From Limnomonas spitsbergensis (lineage: Eukaryota > Chlorophyta > Chlorophyceae > Chlamydomonadales), in assembly GCA_037349105.1 (NCBI GenBank), contig JAYJMM010000111.1:3235001-3299000 (forward strand): a DNA stretch of 64,000 nucleotides, in the 5' to 3' direction. Made by a program: the position numbers and the translations under genes. The notes beneath the pieces are model-generated. The model searched no databases. It worked only from the letters and a program-made list of their open reading frames with translations, and was not told where the DNA came from. Positions 21,417-35,600 of this stretch are shown piece by piece. How positions within the stretch are numbered: the stretch's first letter is position 1; each line of letters begins with the position of its first letter.

Positions 21417-24319
21417 ACTTTATTTTACCGGAGGCGTCTGTATAGCGGGAGCTGGCCATGCAAGTCTGGTATATCCATTGGCCATGCAAGCCTGGTAGTT
21501 CCATTGGCCAATCAAGCCTGGTAGTTCCATTGGCCAATCAAGCCTGGTAGTTCCATTGGCCATGCAAGCCTGGTAGTTCCATTGGCGATGCAAGGCTGGT
21601 AGTTCCATTGGCCATGCAAGCCTGGTAGTTCCATTGGCCATGCAAGGCTGGTAGTTCCATTGGCCATGCAAGGCTGGTAGTTCCATTGGCGATGCAAGGC
21701 TGGTAGTTCCATTGGCCATGCAAGCCTGGTAGTTCCATTGGCCATGCAAGGCTGGTAGTTCCATTGGCCATGCAAGGCTGGTAGTTCCATTGGCCATGCA
21801 AGGCTGGTAGTTCCATTGGCCATGCAAGGCTGGTAGTTCCATTGGCCATGCAAGGCTGGTAGTTCCATTGGCCATGCAAGGCTGGTAGTTCCATTGGCCA
21901 TGCAAGGCTGGTAGTTCCATTGGCCATGCAAGCCTGGTAGTTCCATTGGCCATGCAGGCCTGGTAGTTCCATTGGCCATGCAAGGCTGGTAGTTCCATTG
22001 GCCATGCAAGGCTGGTAGTTCCATTGGCCATGCAAGCCTGGTAGTTCCATTGGCGATGCAAGGCTGGTAGTTCCATTGGCCATGCAAGCCTGGTAGTTCC
22101 ATTGGCCATGCAAGGCTGGTAGTTCCATTGGCCATGCAAGGCTGGTAGTTCCATTGGCCATGCAAGGCTGGTAGTTCCATTGGCCATGCAAGGCTGGTAG
22201 TTCCATTGGCCATGCAAGGCTGGTAGTTCCATTGGCCATGCAAGGCTGGTAGTTCCATTGGCCATGCAAGCCTGGTAGTTCCATTGGCCATGCAAGGCTG
22301 GTAGTTCCATTGGCCATGCAAGGCTGGTAGTTCCATTGGCCATGCAAGGCTGGTAGTTCCATTGGCCATGCAAGGCTGGTAGTTCCATTGGCCATGCAAG
22401 CCTGGTAGTTCCATTGGCCATGCAAGCCAGGTAGTTCCATTGGCCATGCAAGGCTGGTAGTTCCATTGGCCATGCAAGGCTGGTAGTTCCATTGGCCATG
22501 CAAGGCTGGTAGTTCCATTGGCCATGCAAGGCTGGTAGTTCCATTGGCCATGCAAGGCTGGTAGTTCCATTGGCGATGCAAGGCTGGTAGTTCCATTGGC
22601 CATGCAAGGCTGGTAGTTCCATTGGCCATGCAAGCCTGGTAGTTCCATTGGCCATGCAAGGCTGGTAGTTCCATTGGCCATGCAAGGCTGGTAGTTCCAT
22701 TGGCCATGCAAGCCTGGTAGTTCCATTGGCCATGCAAGGCTGGTAGTTCCATTGGCCATGCAAGGCTGGTAGTTCCATTGGCCATGCAAGGCTGGTAGTT
22801 CCATTGGCCATGCAAGGCTGGTAGTTCCATTGGCGATGCAAGGCTGGTAGTTCCATTGGCCATGCAAGCCAGGTAGTTCCATTGGCCATGCAAGCCTGGT
22901 AGTTCCATTGGCGATGCAAGGCTAGTAGTTCCATTGGCCATGCAAGCCAGGTAGTTCCATTGGCCATGCAAGCCTGGTAGTTCCATTGGCCATGCAAGGC
23001 TGGTAGTTCCATTGGCCATGCAAGGCTGGTAGTTCCATTGGCCATGCAAGCCTGGTAGTTCCATTGGCCATGCAAGGCTGGTAGTTCCATTGGCCATGCA
23101 AGGCTGGTAGTTCCATTGGCCATGCAAGGCTGGTAGTTCCATTGGCCATGCAAGGCTGGTAGTTCCATTGGCCATGCAAGGCTGGTAGTTCCATTGGCCA
23201 TGCAAGGCTGGTAGTTCCATTGGCCATGCAAGGCTGGTAGTTCCATTGGCCATGCAAGGCTGGTAGTTCCATTGGCCATGCAAGCCTGGTAGTTCCATTG
23301 GCCATGCAAGGCTGGTAGGTCCATTGGCCATGCAAGGCTGGTAGTTCCATTGGCCATGCAAGCCTGGTAGTTCCATTGGCCATGCAAGCCTGATAGTTCC
23401 ACTGGCCATGCAAGGCTGGTAGTTCCATTGGCCATGCAAGCCTGGTAGTTCCATTGGCCATGCAAGGCTGGTAGTTCCATTGGCCATGCAAGGCTGGTAG
23501 TTCCATTGGCCATGCAAGGCTGGTAGTTCCATTGGCCAATCAAGCCTGGTAGTTCCATTGGCCATGCAAGCCTGATAGTTCCATTGGCCATGCAAGGCTG
23601 GTAGTTCCATTGGCCATGCAAGGCTGGTAGTTCCATTGGCCATGCAAGGCTGGTAGTTCCATTGGCCATGCAAGCCTGGTAGTTCCATTGGCCATGCAAG
23701 GCTGGTAGTTCCATTGGCCATGCAAGGCTGGTAGTTCCATTGGCCATGCAGGCCTGGTAGTTCCATTGGCCATGCAAGGCTGGTAGTTCCATTGGCCATG
23801 CAAGGCTGGTAGTTCCATTGGCCATGCAAGGCTGGTAGTTCCATTGGCCATGCAAGGCTGGTAGTTCCATTGGCCATGCAAGGCTGGTAGTTCCATTGGC
23901 CATGCAAGGCTGGTAGTTCCATTGGCCATGCAAGCCTGGTAGTTCCATTGGCCATGCAAGGCTGGTAGTTCCATTGGCCATGCAAGGCTGGTAGTTCCAT
24001 TGGCCAATCAAGCCTGGTAGTTCCATTGGCCATGCAAGCCTGGTAGTTCCATTGGCCATGCAAGGCTGGTAGTTCCATTGGCCATGCAAGGCTGGTAGTT
24101 CCATTGGCCATGCAAGGCTGGTAGTTCCATTGGCCAATCAAGCCTGGTAGTTCCATTGGCCATGCAAGCCTGGTAGTTCCATTGGCCATGCAAGGCTGGT
24201 AGTTCCATTGGCCATGCAAGCCTGGTAGTTCCATTGGCCATGCAAGGCTGGTAGTTCCATTGGCCATGCAAGCCTGGTAGTTCCATTGGCCATGCAAGGC
24301 TGGTAGTTCCATTGGCCAA

Positions 24320-27300
24320 TCAAGGCTGGTAGTTCCATTGGCCATGCAAGCCTGGTAGTTCCATTGGCCATGCAAGGCTGGTAGTTCCATTGGCCATGCA
24401 AGGCTGGTAGTTCCATTGGCCATGCAAGGCTGGTAGTTCCATTGGCCAATCAAGCCTAGTAGTTCCATTGGCCATGCAAGCCTGGTAGTTCCATTGGCCA
24501 TGCAAGGCTGGTAGTTCCATTGGCCATGCAAGGCTGGTAGTTCCATTGGCCAATCAAGGCTGGTAGTTCCATTGGCCATGCAAGCCTGGTAGTTCCATTG
24601 GCCATGCAAGGCTGGTAGTTCCATTGGCCATGCAAGGCTGGTAGTTCCATTGGCCATGCAAGGCTGGTAGTTCCATTGGCCATGCAAGGCTGGTAGTTCC
24701 ATTGGCCATGCAAGCCTGGTAGTTCCATTGGCCATGCAAGGCTGGTAGTTCCATTGGCCATGCAAGGCTGGTAGTTCCATTGGCCATGCAAGGCTGGTAG
24801 TTCCATTGGCCATGCAAGGCTGGTAGTTCCATTGGCCATGCAAGGCTGGTAGTTCCATTGGCCATGCAAGGCTGGTAGTTCCATTGGCCATGCAAGCCTG
24901 GTAGTTCCATTGGCCATGCAAGGCTGGTAGTTCCATTGGCCATGCAAGGCTGGTAGTTCCATTGGCCATGCAGGCCTGGTAGTTCCATTGGCCAATCAAG
25001 CCTGGTAGTTCCATTGGCCATGCAAGCCTGGTAGTTCCATTGGCGATGCAAGCCTGGTAGTTCCATTGGCGATGCAAGCCTGGTAGTTCCATTGGCCATG
25101 CAAGGCTGGTAGTTCCATTGGCCATGCAAGGCTGGTAGTTCCATTGGCCATGCAAGGCTGGTAGTTCCATTGGCCATGCAAGGCTGGTAGTTCCATTGGC
25201 CATGCAAGGCTGGTAGTTCCATTGGCCATGCAAGGCTGGTAGTTCCATTGGCCATGCAAGGCTGGTAGTTCCATTGGCCATGCAAGCCAGGTAGTTCCAT
25301 TGGCCATGCAAGGCTGGTAGTTCCATTGGCCATGCAAGCCTGGTAGTTCCATTGGCCATGCAAGCCTGGTAGTTCCATTGGCCATGCAAGGCTGGTAGTT
25401 CCATTGGCCATGCAAGGCTGGTAGTTCCATTGGCCATGCAAGGCTGGTAGTTCCATTGGCCATGCAAGGCTGGTAGTTCCATTGGCCATGCAAGGCTGGT
25501 AGTTCCATTGGCCATGCAAGCCAGGTAGTTCCATTGGCCATGCAAGGCTGGTAGTTCCATTGGCCATGCAAGGCTGGTAGTTCCATTGGCCATGCAAGCC
25601 TGATAGTTCCATTGGCCATGCAAGGCTGGTAGTTCCATTGGCCATGCAAGGCTGGTAGTTCCATTGGCCATGCAAGGCTGGTAGTTCCATTGGCCATGCA
25701 AGGCTGGTAGTTCCATTGGCCATGCAAGGCTGGTAGTTCCATTGGCCATGCAAGGCTGGTAGTTCCATTGGCCATGCAAGGCTGGTAGTTCCATTGGCCA
25801 TGCAAGGCTGGTAGTTCCATTGGCCATGCAAGGCTGGTAGTTCCATTGGCCATGCAAGGCTGGTAGTTCCATTGGCCATGCAAGGCTGGTAGTTCCATTG
25901 GCCATGCAAGGCAAGTAGTTCCATTGGCCATGCAAGGCTGGTAGTTCCATTGGCCATGCAAGCCTGGTAGTTCCATTGGCCATGCAAGGCTGGTAGTTCC
26001 ATTGGCCATGCAAGGCTGGTAGTTCCATTGGCCATGCAAGCCTGGTAGTTCCATTGGCCATGCAAGCCTGGTAGTTCCATTGGCCATGCAAGCCTGATAG
26101 TTCCATTGGCCATGCAAGGCTGGTAGTTCCATTGGCCATGCAAGGCTGGTAGTTCCATTGGCCATGCAAGGCTGGTAGTTCCATTGGCCATGCAAGGCTG
26201 GTAGTTCCATTGGCCATGCAAGGCTGGTAGTTCCATTGGCCATGCAAGGCTGGTAGTTCCATTGGCCATGCAAGGCTGGTAGTTCCATTGGCCATGCAGG
26301 CCTGGTAGTTCCATTGGCCAATCAAGCCTGGTAGTTCCATTGGCCATGCAAGCCTGGTAGTTCCATTGGCGATGCAAGCCTGGTAGTTCCATTGGCGATG
26401 CAAGCCTGGTAGTTCCATTGGCCATGCAAGGCTGGTAGTTCCATTGGCCATGCAAGGCTGGTAGTTCCATTGGCCATGCAAGGCTGGTAGTTCCATTGGC
26501 CATGCAAGGCTGGTAGTTCCATTGGCCATGCAAGGCTGGTAGTTCCATTGGCCATGCAAGGCTGGTAGTTCCATTGGCCATGCAAGGCTGGTAGTTCCAT
26601 TGGCCATGCAAGGCTGGTAGTTCCATTGGCCATGCAAGGCTGGTAGTTCCATTGGCCATGCAAGCCTGGTAGTTCCATTGGCCATGCAAGGCTGGTAGTT
26701 CCATTGGCCATGCAAGCCTGGTAGTTCCATTGGCCATGCAAGCCTGATAGTTCCATTGGCCATGCAAGGCTGGTAGTTCCATTGGCCATGCAAGCCTGGT
26801 AGTTCCATTGGCCATGCAAGCCTGGTAGTTCCATTGGCCATGCAAGGCTGGTAGTTCCATTGGCCATGCAAGCCTGGTAGTTCCATTGGCCATGCAAGGC
26901 TGGTAGTTACATTGGCCATGCAAGCCTGGTAGTTCCATTGGCCATGCAAGGCTGGTAGTTCCATTGGCCATGCAAGCCTGGTAGTTCCATTGGCCATGCA
27001 AGCCTGGTAGTTCCATTGGCCATGCAAGGCTGGTAGTTCCATTGGCCATGCAAGCCTGGTAGTTCCATTGGCCATGCAAGCCTGGTAGTTCCATTGGCCA
27101 TGCAAGGCTGGTAGTTCCATTGGCCATGCAAGGCTGGTAGTTCCATTGGCCATGCAAGCCTGGTAGTTCCATTGGCCATGCAAGGCTGGTAGTTCCATTG
27201 GCCATGCAAGCCTGGTAGTTCCATTGGCCATGCAAGGCTGGTAGTTCCATTGGCCATGCAAGCCTGGTAGTTCCATTGGCCATGCAAGCCTGGTAGTTCC

Positions 27301-30300
27301 ATTGGCCATGCAAGCCTGGTAGTTCCATTGGCCATGCAAGGCTGGTAGTTACATTGGCCATGCAAAACTGGTAGTTCCATTGGCCATGCAAGCCTGGTAG
27401 TTCCATTGGCCATGCAAGCCTGGTAGTTCCATTGGCCATGCAAGCCTAGAAGTTCCATTGGCCATGCAGGCCTGGTACTTCCATTGGCCATGCAGCCCTG
27501 GTCGTTCCATTTGCCATGCAAGGCTGGTAGTTCCATTGGCCATGCAAGGCTGGTAGTTCCATTGGCCATGCAAGGCTGGTAGTTCCATTGGCCATGCAAG
27601 CCTGGTAGTTCCATTTGCCATGCAAGGCTGGTAGTTCCATTGGCCATGCAAGCCTGGTAGTTCCATTGGCCATGCAAGGCTGGTAGTTACATTGGCCATG
27701 CAAGCCTGGTAGTTCCATTGGCCATGCAAGCCTGGTAGTTCCATTGGCCAATCAAGCCTGGTAGTTCCATTGGCCATGCAAGCCTAGAAGTTCCATTGGC
27801 CATGCATGCCTGGTACTTCCATTGGCCATGCAGCCCTGGTCGTTCCATTTGCCATGCAAGGCTGGTAGTTCCATTGGCCATGCAAGGCTGGTAGGTCCAT
27901 TGGCCATGCAAGCCTGGTAGTTCCATTGGCCATGCAAGCCTGGTAGTTCCATTGGCCATGCAAGGCTGGTAGTTCCATTGGCCATGCAAGCCAGGTAGTT
28001 CCATTGGCCATGCAAGCCTGGTAGTTCCATTGGCCATGCAAGCCTGGTAGTTCCATTGGCCATGCAAGGCTGGTAGTTCCATTGGCCATGCAAGCCTGGT
28101 AGTTCCATTGGCCATGCAAGCCTGGTAGTTCCATTGGCCATGCAAGGCTGGTAGTTCCATTGGCCATGCAAGCCTGGTAGTTCCATTGGCCATGCAAGGC
28201 TGGTAGTTCCATTGGCCATGCAAGCCTGGTAGTTCCATTGGCCATGCAAGGCTGGTAGTTCCATTGGCCATGCAAGCCTGGTAGTTCCATTGGCCATGCA
28301 AGCCTGGTAGTTCCATTGGCCATGCAAGGCTGGTAGTTCCATTGGCCATGCAAGGCTGGTAGTTCCATTGGCCATGCAAAACTGGTAGTTCCATTGGCCA
28401 TGCAAGCCTAGTAGTTCCGTTGGCCATGCAAGCCTGGTAGTTCCATTGGCCATGCAAGCCTGGTAGTTCCATTGGCCATGCATGCCTGGTCCTTCCATTG
28501 GCCATGCAGGCCTGGTCGTTCCATTTGCCATGCAAGGCTGGTAGTTCCATTGGCCATGCAAGCCTGGTAGTTCCATTGGCCATGCAAGCCTGGTAGTTCC
28601 ATTGGCCATGCAAGGCTGGTAGTTCCATTGGCCATGCAAGGCTTTTGGGTCCATTGGCCATGCAAAACTGGTAGTTCCATTGGCCATGCAAGCCTGGTAG
28701 TTCCGTTGGCCATGCAAGCCTGGTAGTTCCATTGGCCATGCAAGCCTGGTAGTTCCATTGGCCATGCAGGCCTCGTACTTCCATTGGCCATGCAGGCCTG
28801 GTCGTTCCATTTGCCATGCAAGGCTGGTAGTTCCATTGGCCATGCAAGCCTGGTAGTTCCATTGGCCATGCAAGGCTGGTAGTTCCATTGGCCAATCAAG
28901 CCTGGTAGTTCCATTGGCCATGCAAGCCTGGTAGTTCCATTGGCCATGCAAGGCTGGTAGTTCCATTGGCCATGCAAGGCTGGTAGTTCCATTGGCCATG
29001 CAAGGCTGGTAGTTCCATTGGCCAATCAAGCCTAGTAGTTCCATTGGCCATGCAAGCCTGGTAGTTCCATTGGCCATGCAAGGCTGGTAGTTCCATTGGC
29101 CATGCAAGGCTGGTAGTTCCATTGGCCAATCAAGCCTGGTAGTTCCATTGGCCATGCAAGCCTGGTAGTTCCATTGGCCATGCAAGGCTGGTAGTTCCAT
29201 TGGCCATGCAAGGCTGGTAGTTCCATTGGCCATGCAAGGCTGGTAGTTCCATTGGCCATGCAAGGCTGGTAGTTCCATTGGCCATGCAAGCCTGGTAGTT
29301 CCATTGGCCATGCAAGGCTGGTAGTTCCATTGGCCATGCAAGGCTGGTAGTTCCATTGGCCATGCAAGGCTGGTAGTTCCATTGGCCATGCAAGGCTGGT
29401 AGTTCCATTGGCCATGCAAGGCTGGTAGTTCCATTGGCCATGCAAGGCTGGTAGTTCCATTGGCCATGCAAGCCTGGTAGTTCCATTGGCCATGCAAGGC
29501 TGGTAGTTCCATTGGCCATGCAAGGCTGGTAGTTCCATTGGCCATGCAGGCCTGGTAGTTCCATTGGCCAATCAAGCCTGGTAGTTCCATTGGCCATGCA
29601 AGCCTGGTAGTTCCATTGGCGATGCAAGCCTGGTAGTTCCATTGGCGATGCAAGCCTGGTAGTTCCATTGGCCATGCAAGGCTGGTAGTTCCATTGGCCA
29701 TGCAAGGCTGGTAGTTCCATTGGCCATGCAAGGCTGGTAGTTCCATTGGCCATGCAAGGCTGGTAGTTCCATTGGCCATGCAAGGCTGGTAGTTCCATTG
29801 GCCATGCAAGGCTGGTAGTTCCATTGGCCATGCAAGGCTGGTAGTTCCATTGGCCATGCAAGCCAGGTAGTTCCATTGGCCATGCAAGGCTGGTAGTTCC
29901 ATTGGCCATGCAAGCCTGGTAGTTCCATTGGCCATGCAAGCCTGGTAGTTCCATTGGCCATGCAAGGCTGGTAGTTCCATTGGCCATGCAAGGCTGGTAG
30001 TTCCATTGGCCATGCAAGGCTGGTAGTTCCATTGGCCATGCAAGGCTGGTAGTTCCATTGGCCATGCAAGGCTGGTAGTTCCATTGGCCATGCAAGCCAG
30101 GTAGTTCCATTGGCCATGCAAGGCTGGTAGTTCCATTGGCCATGCAAGGCTGGTAGTTCCATTGGCCATGCAAGCCTGATAGTTCCATTGGCCATGCAAG
30201 GCTGGTAGTTCCATTGGCCATGCAAGGCTGGTAGTTCCATTGGCCATGCAAGGCTGGTAGTTCCATTGGCCATGCAAGGCTGGTAGTTCCATTGGCCATG

Positions 30301-33300
30301 CAAGGCTGGTAGTTCCATTGGCCATGCAAGGCTGGTAGTTCCATTGGCCATGCAAGGCTGGTAGTTCCATTGGCCATGCAAGGCTGGTAGTTCCATTGGC
30401 CATGCAAGGCTGGTAGTTCCATTGGCCATGCAAGGCTGGTAGTTCCATTGGCCATGCAAGGCTGGTAGTTCCATTGGCCATGCAAGGCAAGTAGTTCCAT
30501 TGGCCATGCAAGGCTGGTAGTTCCATTGGCCATGCAAGCCTGGTAGTTCCATTGGCCATGCAAGGCTGGTAGTTCCATTGGCCATGCAAGGCTGGTAGTT
30601 CCATTGGCCATGCAAGCCTGGTAGTTCCATTGGCCATGCAAGGCTGGTAGTTCCATTGGCCATGCAAGGCTGGTAGTTCCATTGGCCATGCAAGGCTGGT
30701 AGTTCCATTGGCCAATCAAGCCTGGTAGTTCCATTGGCCATGCAAGCCTGATAGTTCCATTGGCCATGCAAGGCTGGTAGTTCCATTGGCCATGCAAGGC
30801 TGGTAGTTCCATTGGCCATGCAAGGCTGGTAGTTCCATTGGCCATGCAAGGCTGGTAGTTCCATTGGCCATGCAAGGCTGGTAGTTCCATTGGCCATGCA
30901 AGGCTGGTAGTTCCATTGGCCATGCAAGGCTGGTAGTTCCATTGGCCATGCAGGCCTGGTAGTTCCATTGGCCAATCAAGCCTGGTAGTTCCATTGGCCA
31001 TGCAAGCCTGGTAGTTCCATTGGCGATGCAAGCCTGGTAGTTCCATTGGCGATGCAAGCCTGGTAGTTCCATTGGCCATGCAAGGCTGGTAGTTCCATTG
31101 GCCATGCAAGGCTGGTAGTTCCATTGGCCATGCAAGGCTGGTAGTTCCATTGGCCATGCAAGGCTGGTAGTTCCATTGGCCATGCAAGGCTGGTAGTTCC
31201 ATTGGCCATGCAAGGCTGGTAGTTCCATTGGCCATGCAAGGCTGGTAGTTCCATTGGCCATGCAAGGCTGGTAGTTCCATTGGCCATGCAAGGCTGGTAG
31301 TTCCATTGGCCATGCAAGCCTGGTAGTTCCATTGGCCATGCAAGGCTGGTAGTTCCATTGGCCATGCAAGCCTGGTAGTTCCATTGGCCATGCAAGCCTG
31401 GTAGTTCCATTGGCCATGCAAGGCTGGTAGTTCCATTGGCCATGCAAGCCTGGTAGTTCCATTGGCCATGCAAGCCTGGTAGTTCCATTGGCCATGCAAG
31501 GCTGGTAGTTCCATTGGCCATGCAAGCCTGGTAGTTCCATTGGCCATGCAAGGCTGGTAGTTACATTGGCCATGCAAGCCTGGTAGTTCCATTGGCCATG
31601 CAAGGCTGGTAGTTCCATTGGCCATGCAAGCCTGGTAGTTCCATTGGCCATGCAAGCCTGGTAGTTCCATTGGCCATGCAAGGCTGGTAGTTCCATTGGC
31701 CATGCAAGCCTGGTAGTTCCATTGGCCATGCAAGCCTGGTAGTTCCATTGGCCATGCAAGGCTGGTAGTTCCATTGGCCATGCAAGGCTGGTAGTTCCAT
31801 TGGCCATGCAAGCCTGGTAGTTCCATTGGCCATGCAAGGCTGGTAGTTCCATTGGCCATGCAAGCCTGGTAGTTCCATTGGCCATGCAAGGCTGGTAGTT
31901 CCATTGGCCATGCAAGCCTGGTAGTTCCATTGGCCATGCAAGCCTGGTAGTTCCATTGGCCATGCAAGCCTGGTAGTTCCATTGGCCATGCAAGGCTGGT
32001 AGTTACATTGGCCATGCAAAACTGGTAGTTCCATTGGCCATGCAAGCCTGGTAGTTCCATTGGCCATGCAAGCCTGGTAGTTCCATTGGCCATGCAAGCC
32101 TAGAAGTTCCATTGGCCATGCAGGCCTGGTACTTCCATTGGCCATGCAGCCCTGGTCGTTCCATTTGCCATGCAAGGCTGGTAGTTCCATTGGCCATGCA
32201 AGGCTGGTAGTTCCATTGGCCATGCAAGGCTGGTAGTTCCATTGGCCATGCAAGCCTGGTAGTTCCATTTGCCATGCAAGCCTGGTAGTTCCATTGGCCA
32301 TGCAAGCCTGGTAGTTCCATTGGCCATGCAAGGCTGGTAGTTACATTGGCCATGCAAGCCTGGTAGTTCCATTGGCCATGCAAGCCTGGTAGTTCCATTG
32401 GCCAATCAAGCCTGGTAGTTCCATTGGCCATGCAAGCCTAGAAGTTCCATTGGCCATGCATGCCTGGTACTTCCATTGGCCATGCAGCCCTGGTCGTTCC
32501 ATTTGCCATGCAAGGCTGGTAGTTCCATTGGCCATGCAAGGCTGGTAGGTCCATTGGCCATGCAAGCCTGGTAGTTCCATTGGCCATGCAAGCCTGGTAG
32601 TTCCATTGGCCATGCAAGGCTGGTAGTTCCATTGGCCATGCAAGCCAGGTAGTTCCATTGGCCATGCAAGCCTGGTAGTTCCATTGGCCATGCAAGCCTG
32701 GTAGTTCCATTGGCCATGCAAGGCTGGTAGTTCCATTGGCCATGCAAGCCTGGTAGTTCCATTGGCCATGCAAGCCTGGTAGTTCCATTGGCCATGCAAG
32801 GCTGGTAGTTCCATTGGCCATGCAAGCCTGGTAGTTCCATTGGCCATGCAAGGCTGGTAGTTCCATTGGCCATGCAAGCCTGGTAGTTCCATTGGCCATG
32901 CAAGGCTGGTAGTTCCATTGGCCATGCAAGCCTGGTAGTTCCATTGGCCATGCAAGCCTGGTAGTTCCATTGGCCATGCAAGGCTGGTAGTTCCATTGGC
33001 CATGCAAGGCTGGTAGTTCCATTGGCCATGCAAAACTGGTAGTTCCATTGGCCATGCAAGCCTAGTAGTTCCGTTGGCCATGCAAGCCTGGTAGTTCCAT
33101 TGGCCATGCAAGCCTGGTAGTTCCATTGGCCATGCAGGCCTGGTCCTTCCATTGGCCATGCAGGCCTGGTCGTTCCATTGGCCATGCAAGGCTGGTAGTT
33201 CCATTGGCCATGCAAGCCTGGTAGTTCCATTGGCCATGCAAGCCTGGTAGTTCCATTGGCCATGCAAGGCTGGTAGTTCCATTGGCCATGCAAGGCTTTT

Positions 33301-33470
33301 GGGTCCATTGGCCATGCAAAACTGGTAGTTCCATTGGCCATGCAAGCCTGGTAGTTCCGTTGGCCATGCAAGCCTGGTAGTTCCATTGGCCATGCAAGCC
33401 TGGTAGTTCCATTGGCCATGCAGGCCTCGTACTTCCATTGGCCATGCAGGCCTGGTCGTTCCATTTGCCA
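24320..33470. repeat. higher-order repeat within the satellite: two tandem ~4.6-kb blocks
   Basis: Rare variants recur in the same order at a fixed offset. The GCAGGCCTGG/CCAATCAAG/GCGATGC cluster is at 24991 and 29567 (offset 4576, 176 units) and at 26317 and 30971 (offset 4654, 179 units). The TTACATT-AAAACTGG cassette is at 27351 and 32005 (4654). The change of offset shows a three-unit gain or loss of 78 bases between 24991 and 26317 in one copy relative to the other. Copy A is about 24320-28895 and copy B about 28896-33470. Confidence 0.85.
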
Positions 33471-33959
33471 TGCAAGGCTGGTAGTTCCATTGGCCATGGA
33501 AGGCTGGTAGTTCCATTGGCCATGCAAGCCTGGTAGTTCCATTGGCCATGCAGGGCTGGTAGGTCCATTGGCCATGCAAGCCTGGTAGTTCCATTGGCCA
33601 TGCAAGCCTGGTAGTTCCATTGGCCATGCAAGGCTGGTAGTTCCATTGGCCATGCAAGGCTGGTAGTTCCATTGGCCATGCAAGGCTGGTAGTTCCATTG
33701 GCCATGCAAGGCTGGTAGTTCCATTGGCCATGGAAGGCTGGTAGTTCCATTGGCCATGCAAGGCTGGTAGTTCCATTGGCCATGCAAGGCTGGTAGTTCC
33801 ATTGGCCATGCAAGGCTGGTAGTTCCATTGGCCATGCAAGCCTGGTAGTTCCATTGGCCATGCAAGGCTGGTAGTTCCATTGGCCATGCAAGGCTGGTAG
33901 TTCCATTGGCCATGCAAGGCTGGTAGTTCCATTGGCCATGCAAGGCTGGTAGTTCCATT

Positions 33960-35600
33960 GGCCATGCAAGGCCTGGTAGTTCCATTGGCCATGCAAGCCT
34001 GGTAGTTCCATTGGCCATGCAAGGCTGGTAGTTCCATTGGCCATGCAAGGCTGGTAGTTCCATTGGCCATGCAAGGCTGGTAGTTCCATTGGCCATGCAA
34101 GGCTGGTAGTTCCATTGGCCATGCAAGGCTGGTAGTTCCATTGGCCATGCAAGGCTGGTAGTTCCATTGGCCATGCAAGGCTGGTAGTTCCATTGGCCAT
34201 GCAAGGCTGGTAGTTCCATTGGCCATGCAAGGCTGGTAGTTCCATTGGCCATGCAAGGCTGGTAGTTCCATTTGGCCATGCAAGGCCTGGTAGTTCCATT
34301 GGCCATGCAAGGCTGGTAGTTCCATTGGCCATGCAAGGCTGGTAGTTCCATTGGCCATGCAAGGCCTGGTAGTTCCATTGGCCATGCAAGGCTGGTAGTT
34401 CCATTGGCCATGCAAGGCTGGTAGTTCCATTGGCCATGCAAGGCTGGTAGTTCCATTGGCCATGCAAGGCTGGTAGTTCCATTGGCCATGCAAGGCTGGG
34501 TAGTTCCATTGGCCATGCAAGGCTGGTAGTTCCATTGGCCATGCAAGGCTGGTAGTTCCATTGGCCATGCAAGGCCTGGTAGTTCCATTGGCCATGCAAG
34601 GCTGGTAGTTCCATTGGCCATGCAAGCCTGGTAGTTCCATTGGCCATGCAAGGCCTGGTAGTTCCATTGCCATGCAAGCCTGGTAGTTCCATTGGCCATG
34701 CAAGGCTGGTAGTTCCATTGGCCATGCAAGGCTGGTAGTTCCATTGGCCATGCAAGGCTGGTAGTTCCATTGGCCATGCAAGGCTGGTAGTTCCATTGGC
34801 CATGCAAGGCCTGGTAGTTCCATTGGCCATGCAAGGCTGGTAGTTCCATTGGCCATGCAAGGCTGGTAGTTCCATTGGCCATGCAAGGCCTGGTAGTTCC
34901 ATTGGCCATGCAAGGCCTGGTAGTTCCATTGGCCATGCAAGGCCTGGTAGTTCCATTGGCCATGCAAGGCTGGTAGTTCCATTGGCCATGCAAGGCCTGG
35001 TAGTTCCATTGGCCATGCAAGGCTGGTAGTTCCATTGGCCATGCAAGGCTGGTAGTTCCATTGGCCATGCAAGCCTGGTAGTTCCATTGGCCATGCAAGG
35101 CTGGTAGTTCCATTGGCCATGCAAGGCTGGTAGTTCCATTGGCCATGCAAGCCTGGTAGTTCCATTGGCCATGCAAGGCTGGTAGTTCCATTGGCCATGC
35201 AAGCTGGTAGTTCCATTGGCCATGCAAGCCTGGTAGTTCCATTGGCCATGCAAGGCTGGTAGTTCCATTGGCCATGCAAGCCTGGTAGTTCCATTGGCCA
35301 TGCAAGGCCTGGTAGTTCCATTGGCCATGCAAGCTGGTAGTTCCATTGGCCATGCAAGCCTGGTAGTTCCATTGGCCATGCAAGGCTGGTAGTTCCATTG
35401 GCCATGCAAGGCTGGTAGTTCCATTGGCCATGCAAGGCTGGTAGTTCCATTGGCCATGCAAGGCTGGTAGTTCCATTGGCCATGCAAGGCCTGGTAGTTC
35501 CATTGGCCATGCAAGGCTGGTAGTTTCCATTGGCCATGCAAGCCTGGTAGTTCATTGGCCATGCAAGCTGGTAGTTCCATTGGCCATGCAAGGCTAGGTA
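33960..35600. repeat. satellite stretch with many 25- and 27-bp units
   Basis: Elsewhere the register is almost always exactly 26. Here single-base gains and losses crowd together: AAGGCCTGG (extra C) many times, CATTTGGCC, CTGGGTAG, CATTGCCATG, CAAGCTGGTAG three times, GTTTCCATT, TTCATTGG and GCTAGGTAG. Outside this stretch I noticed only isolated cases (36868, 39285, 47711). Confidence 0.85.
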
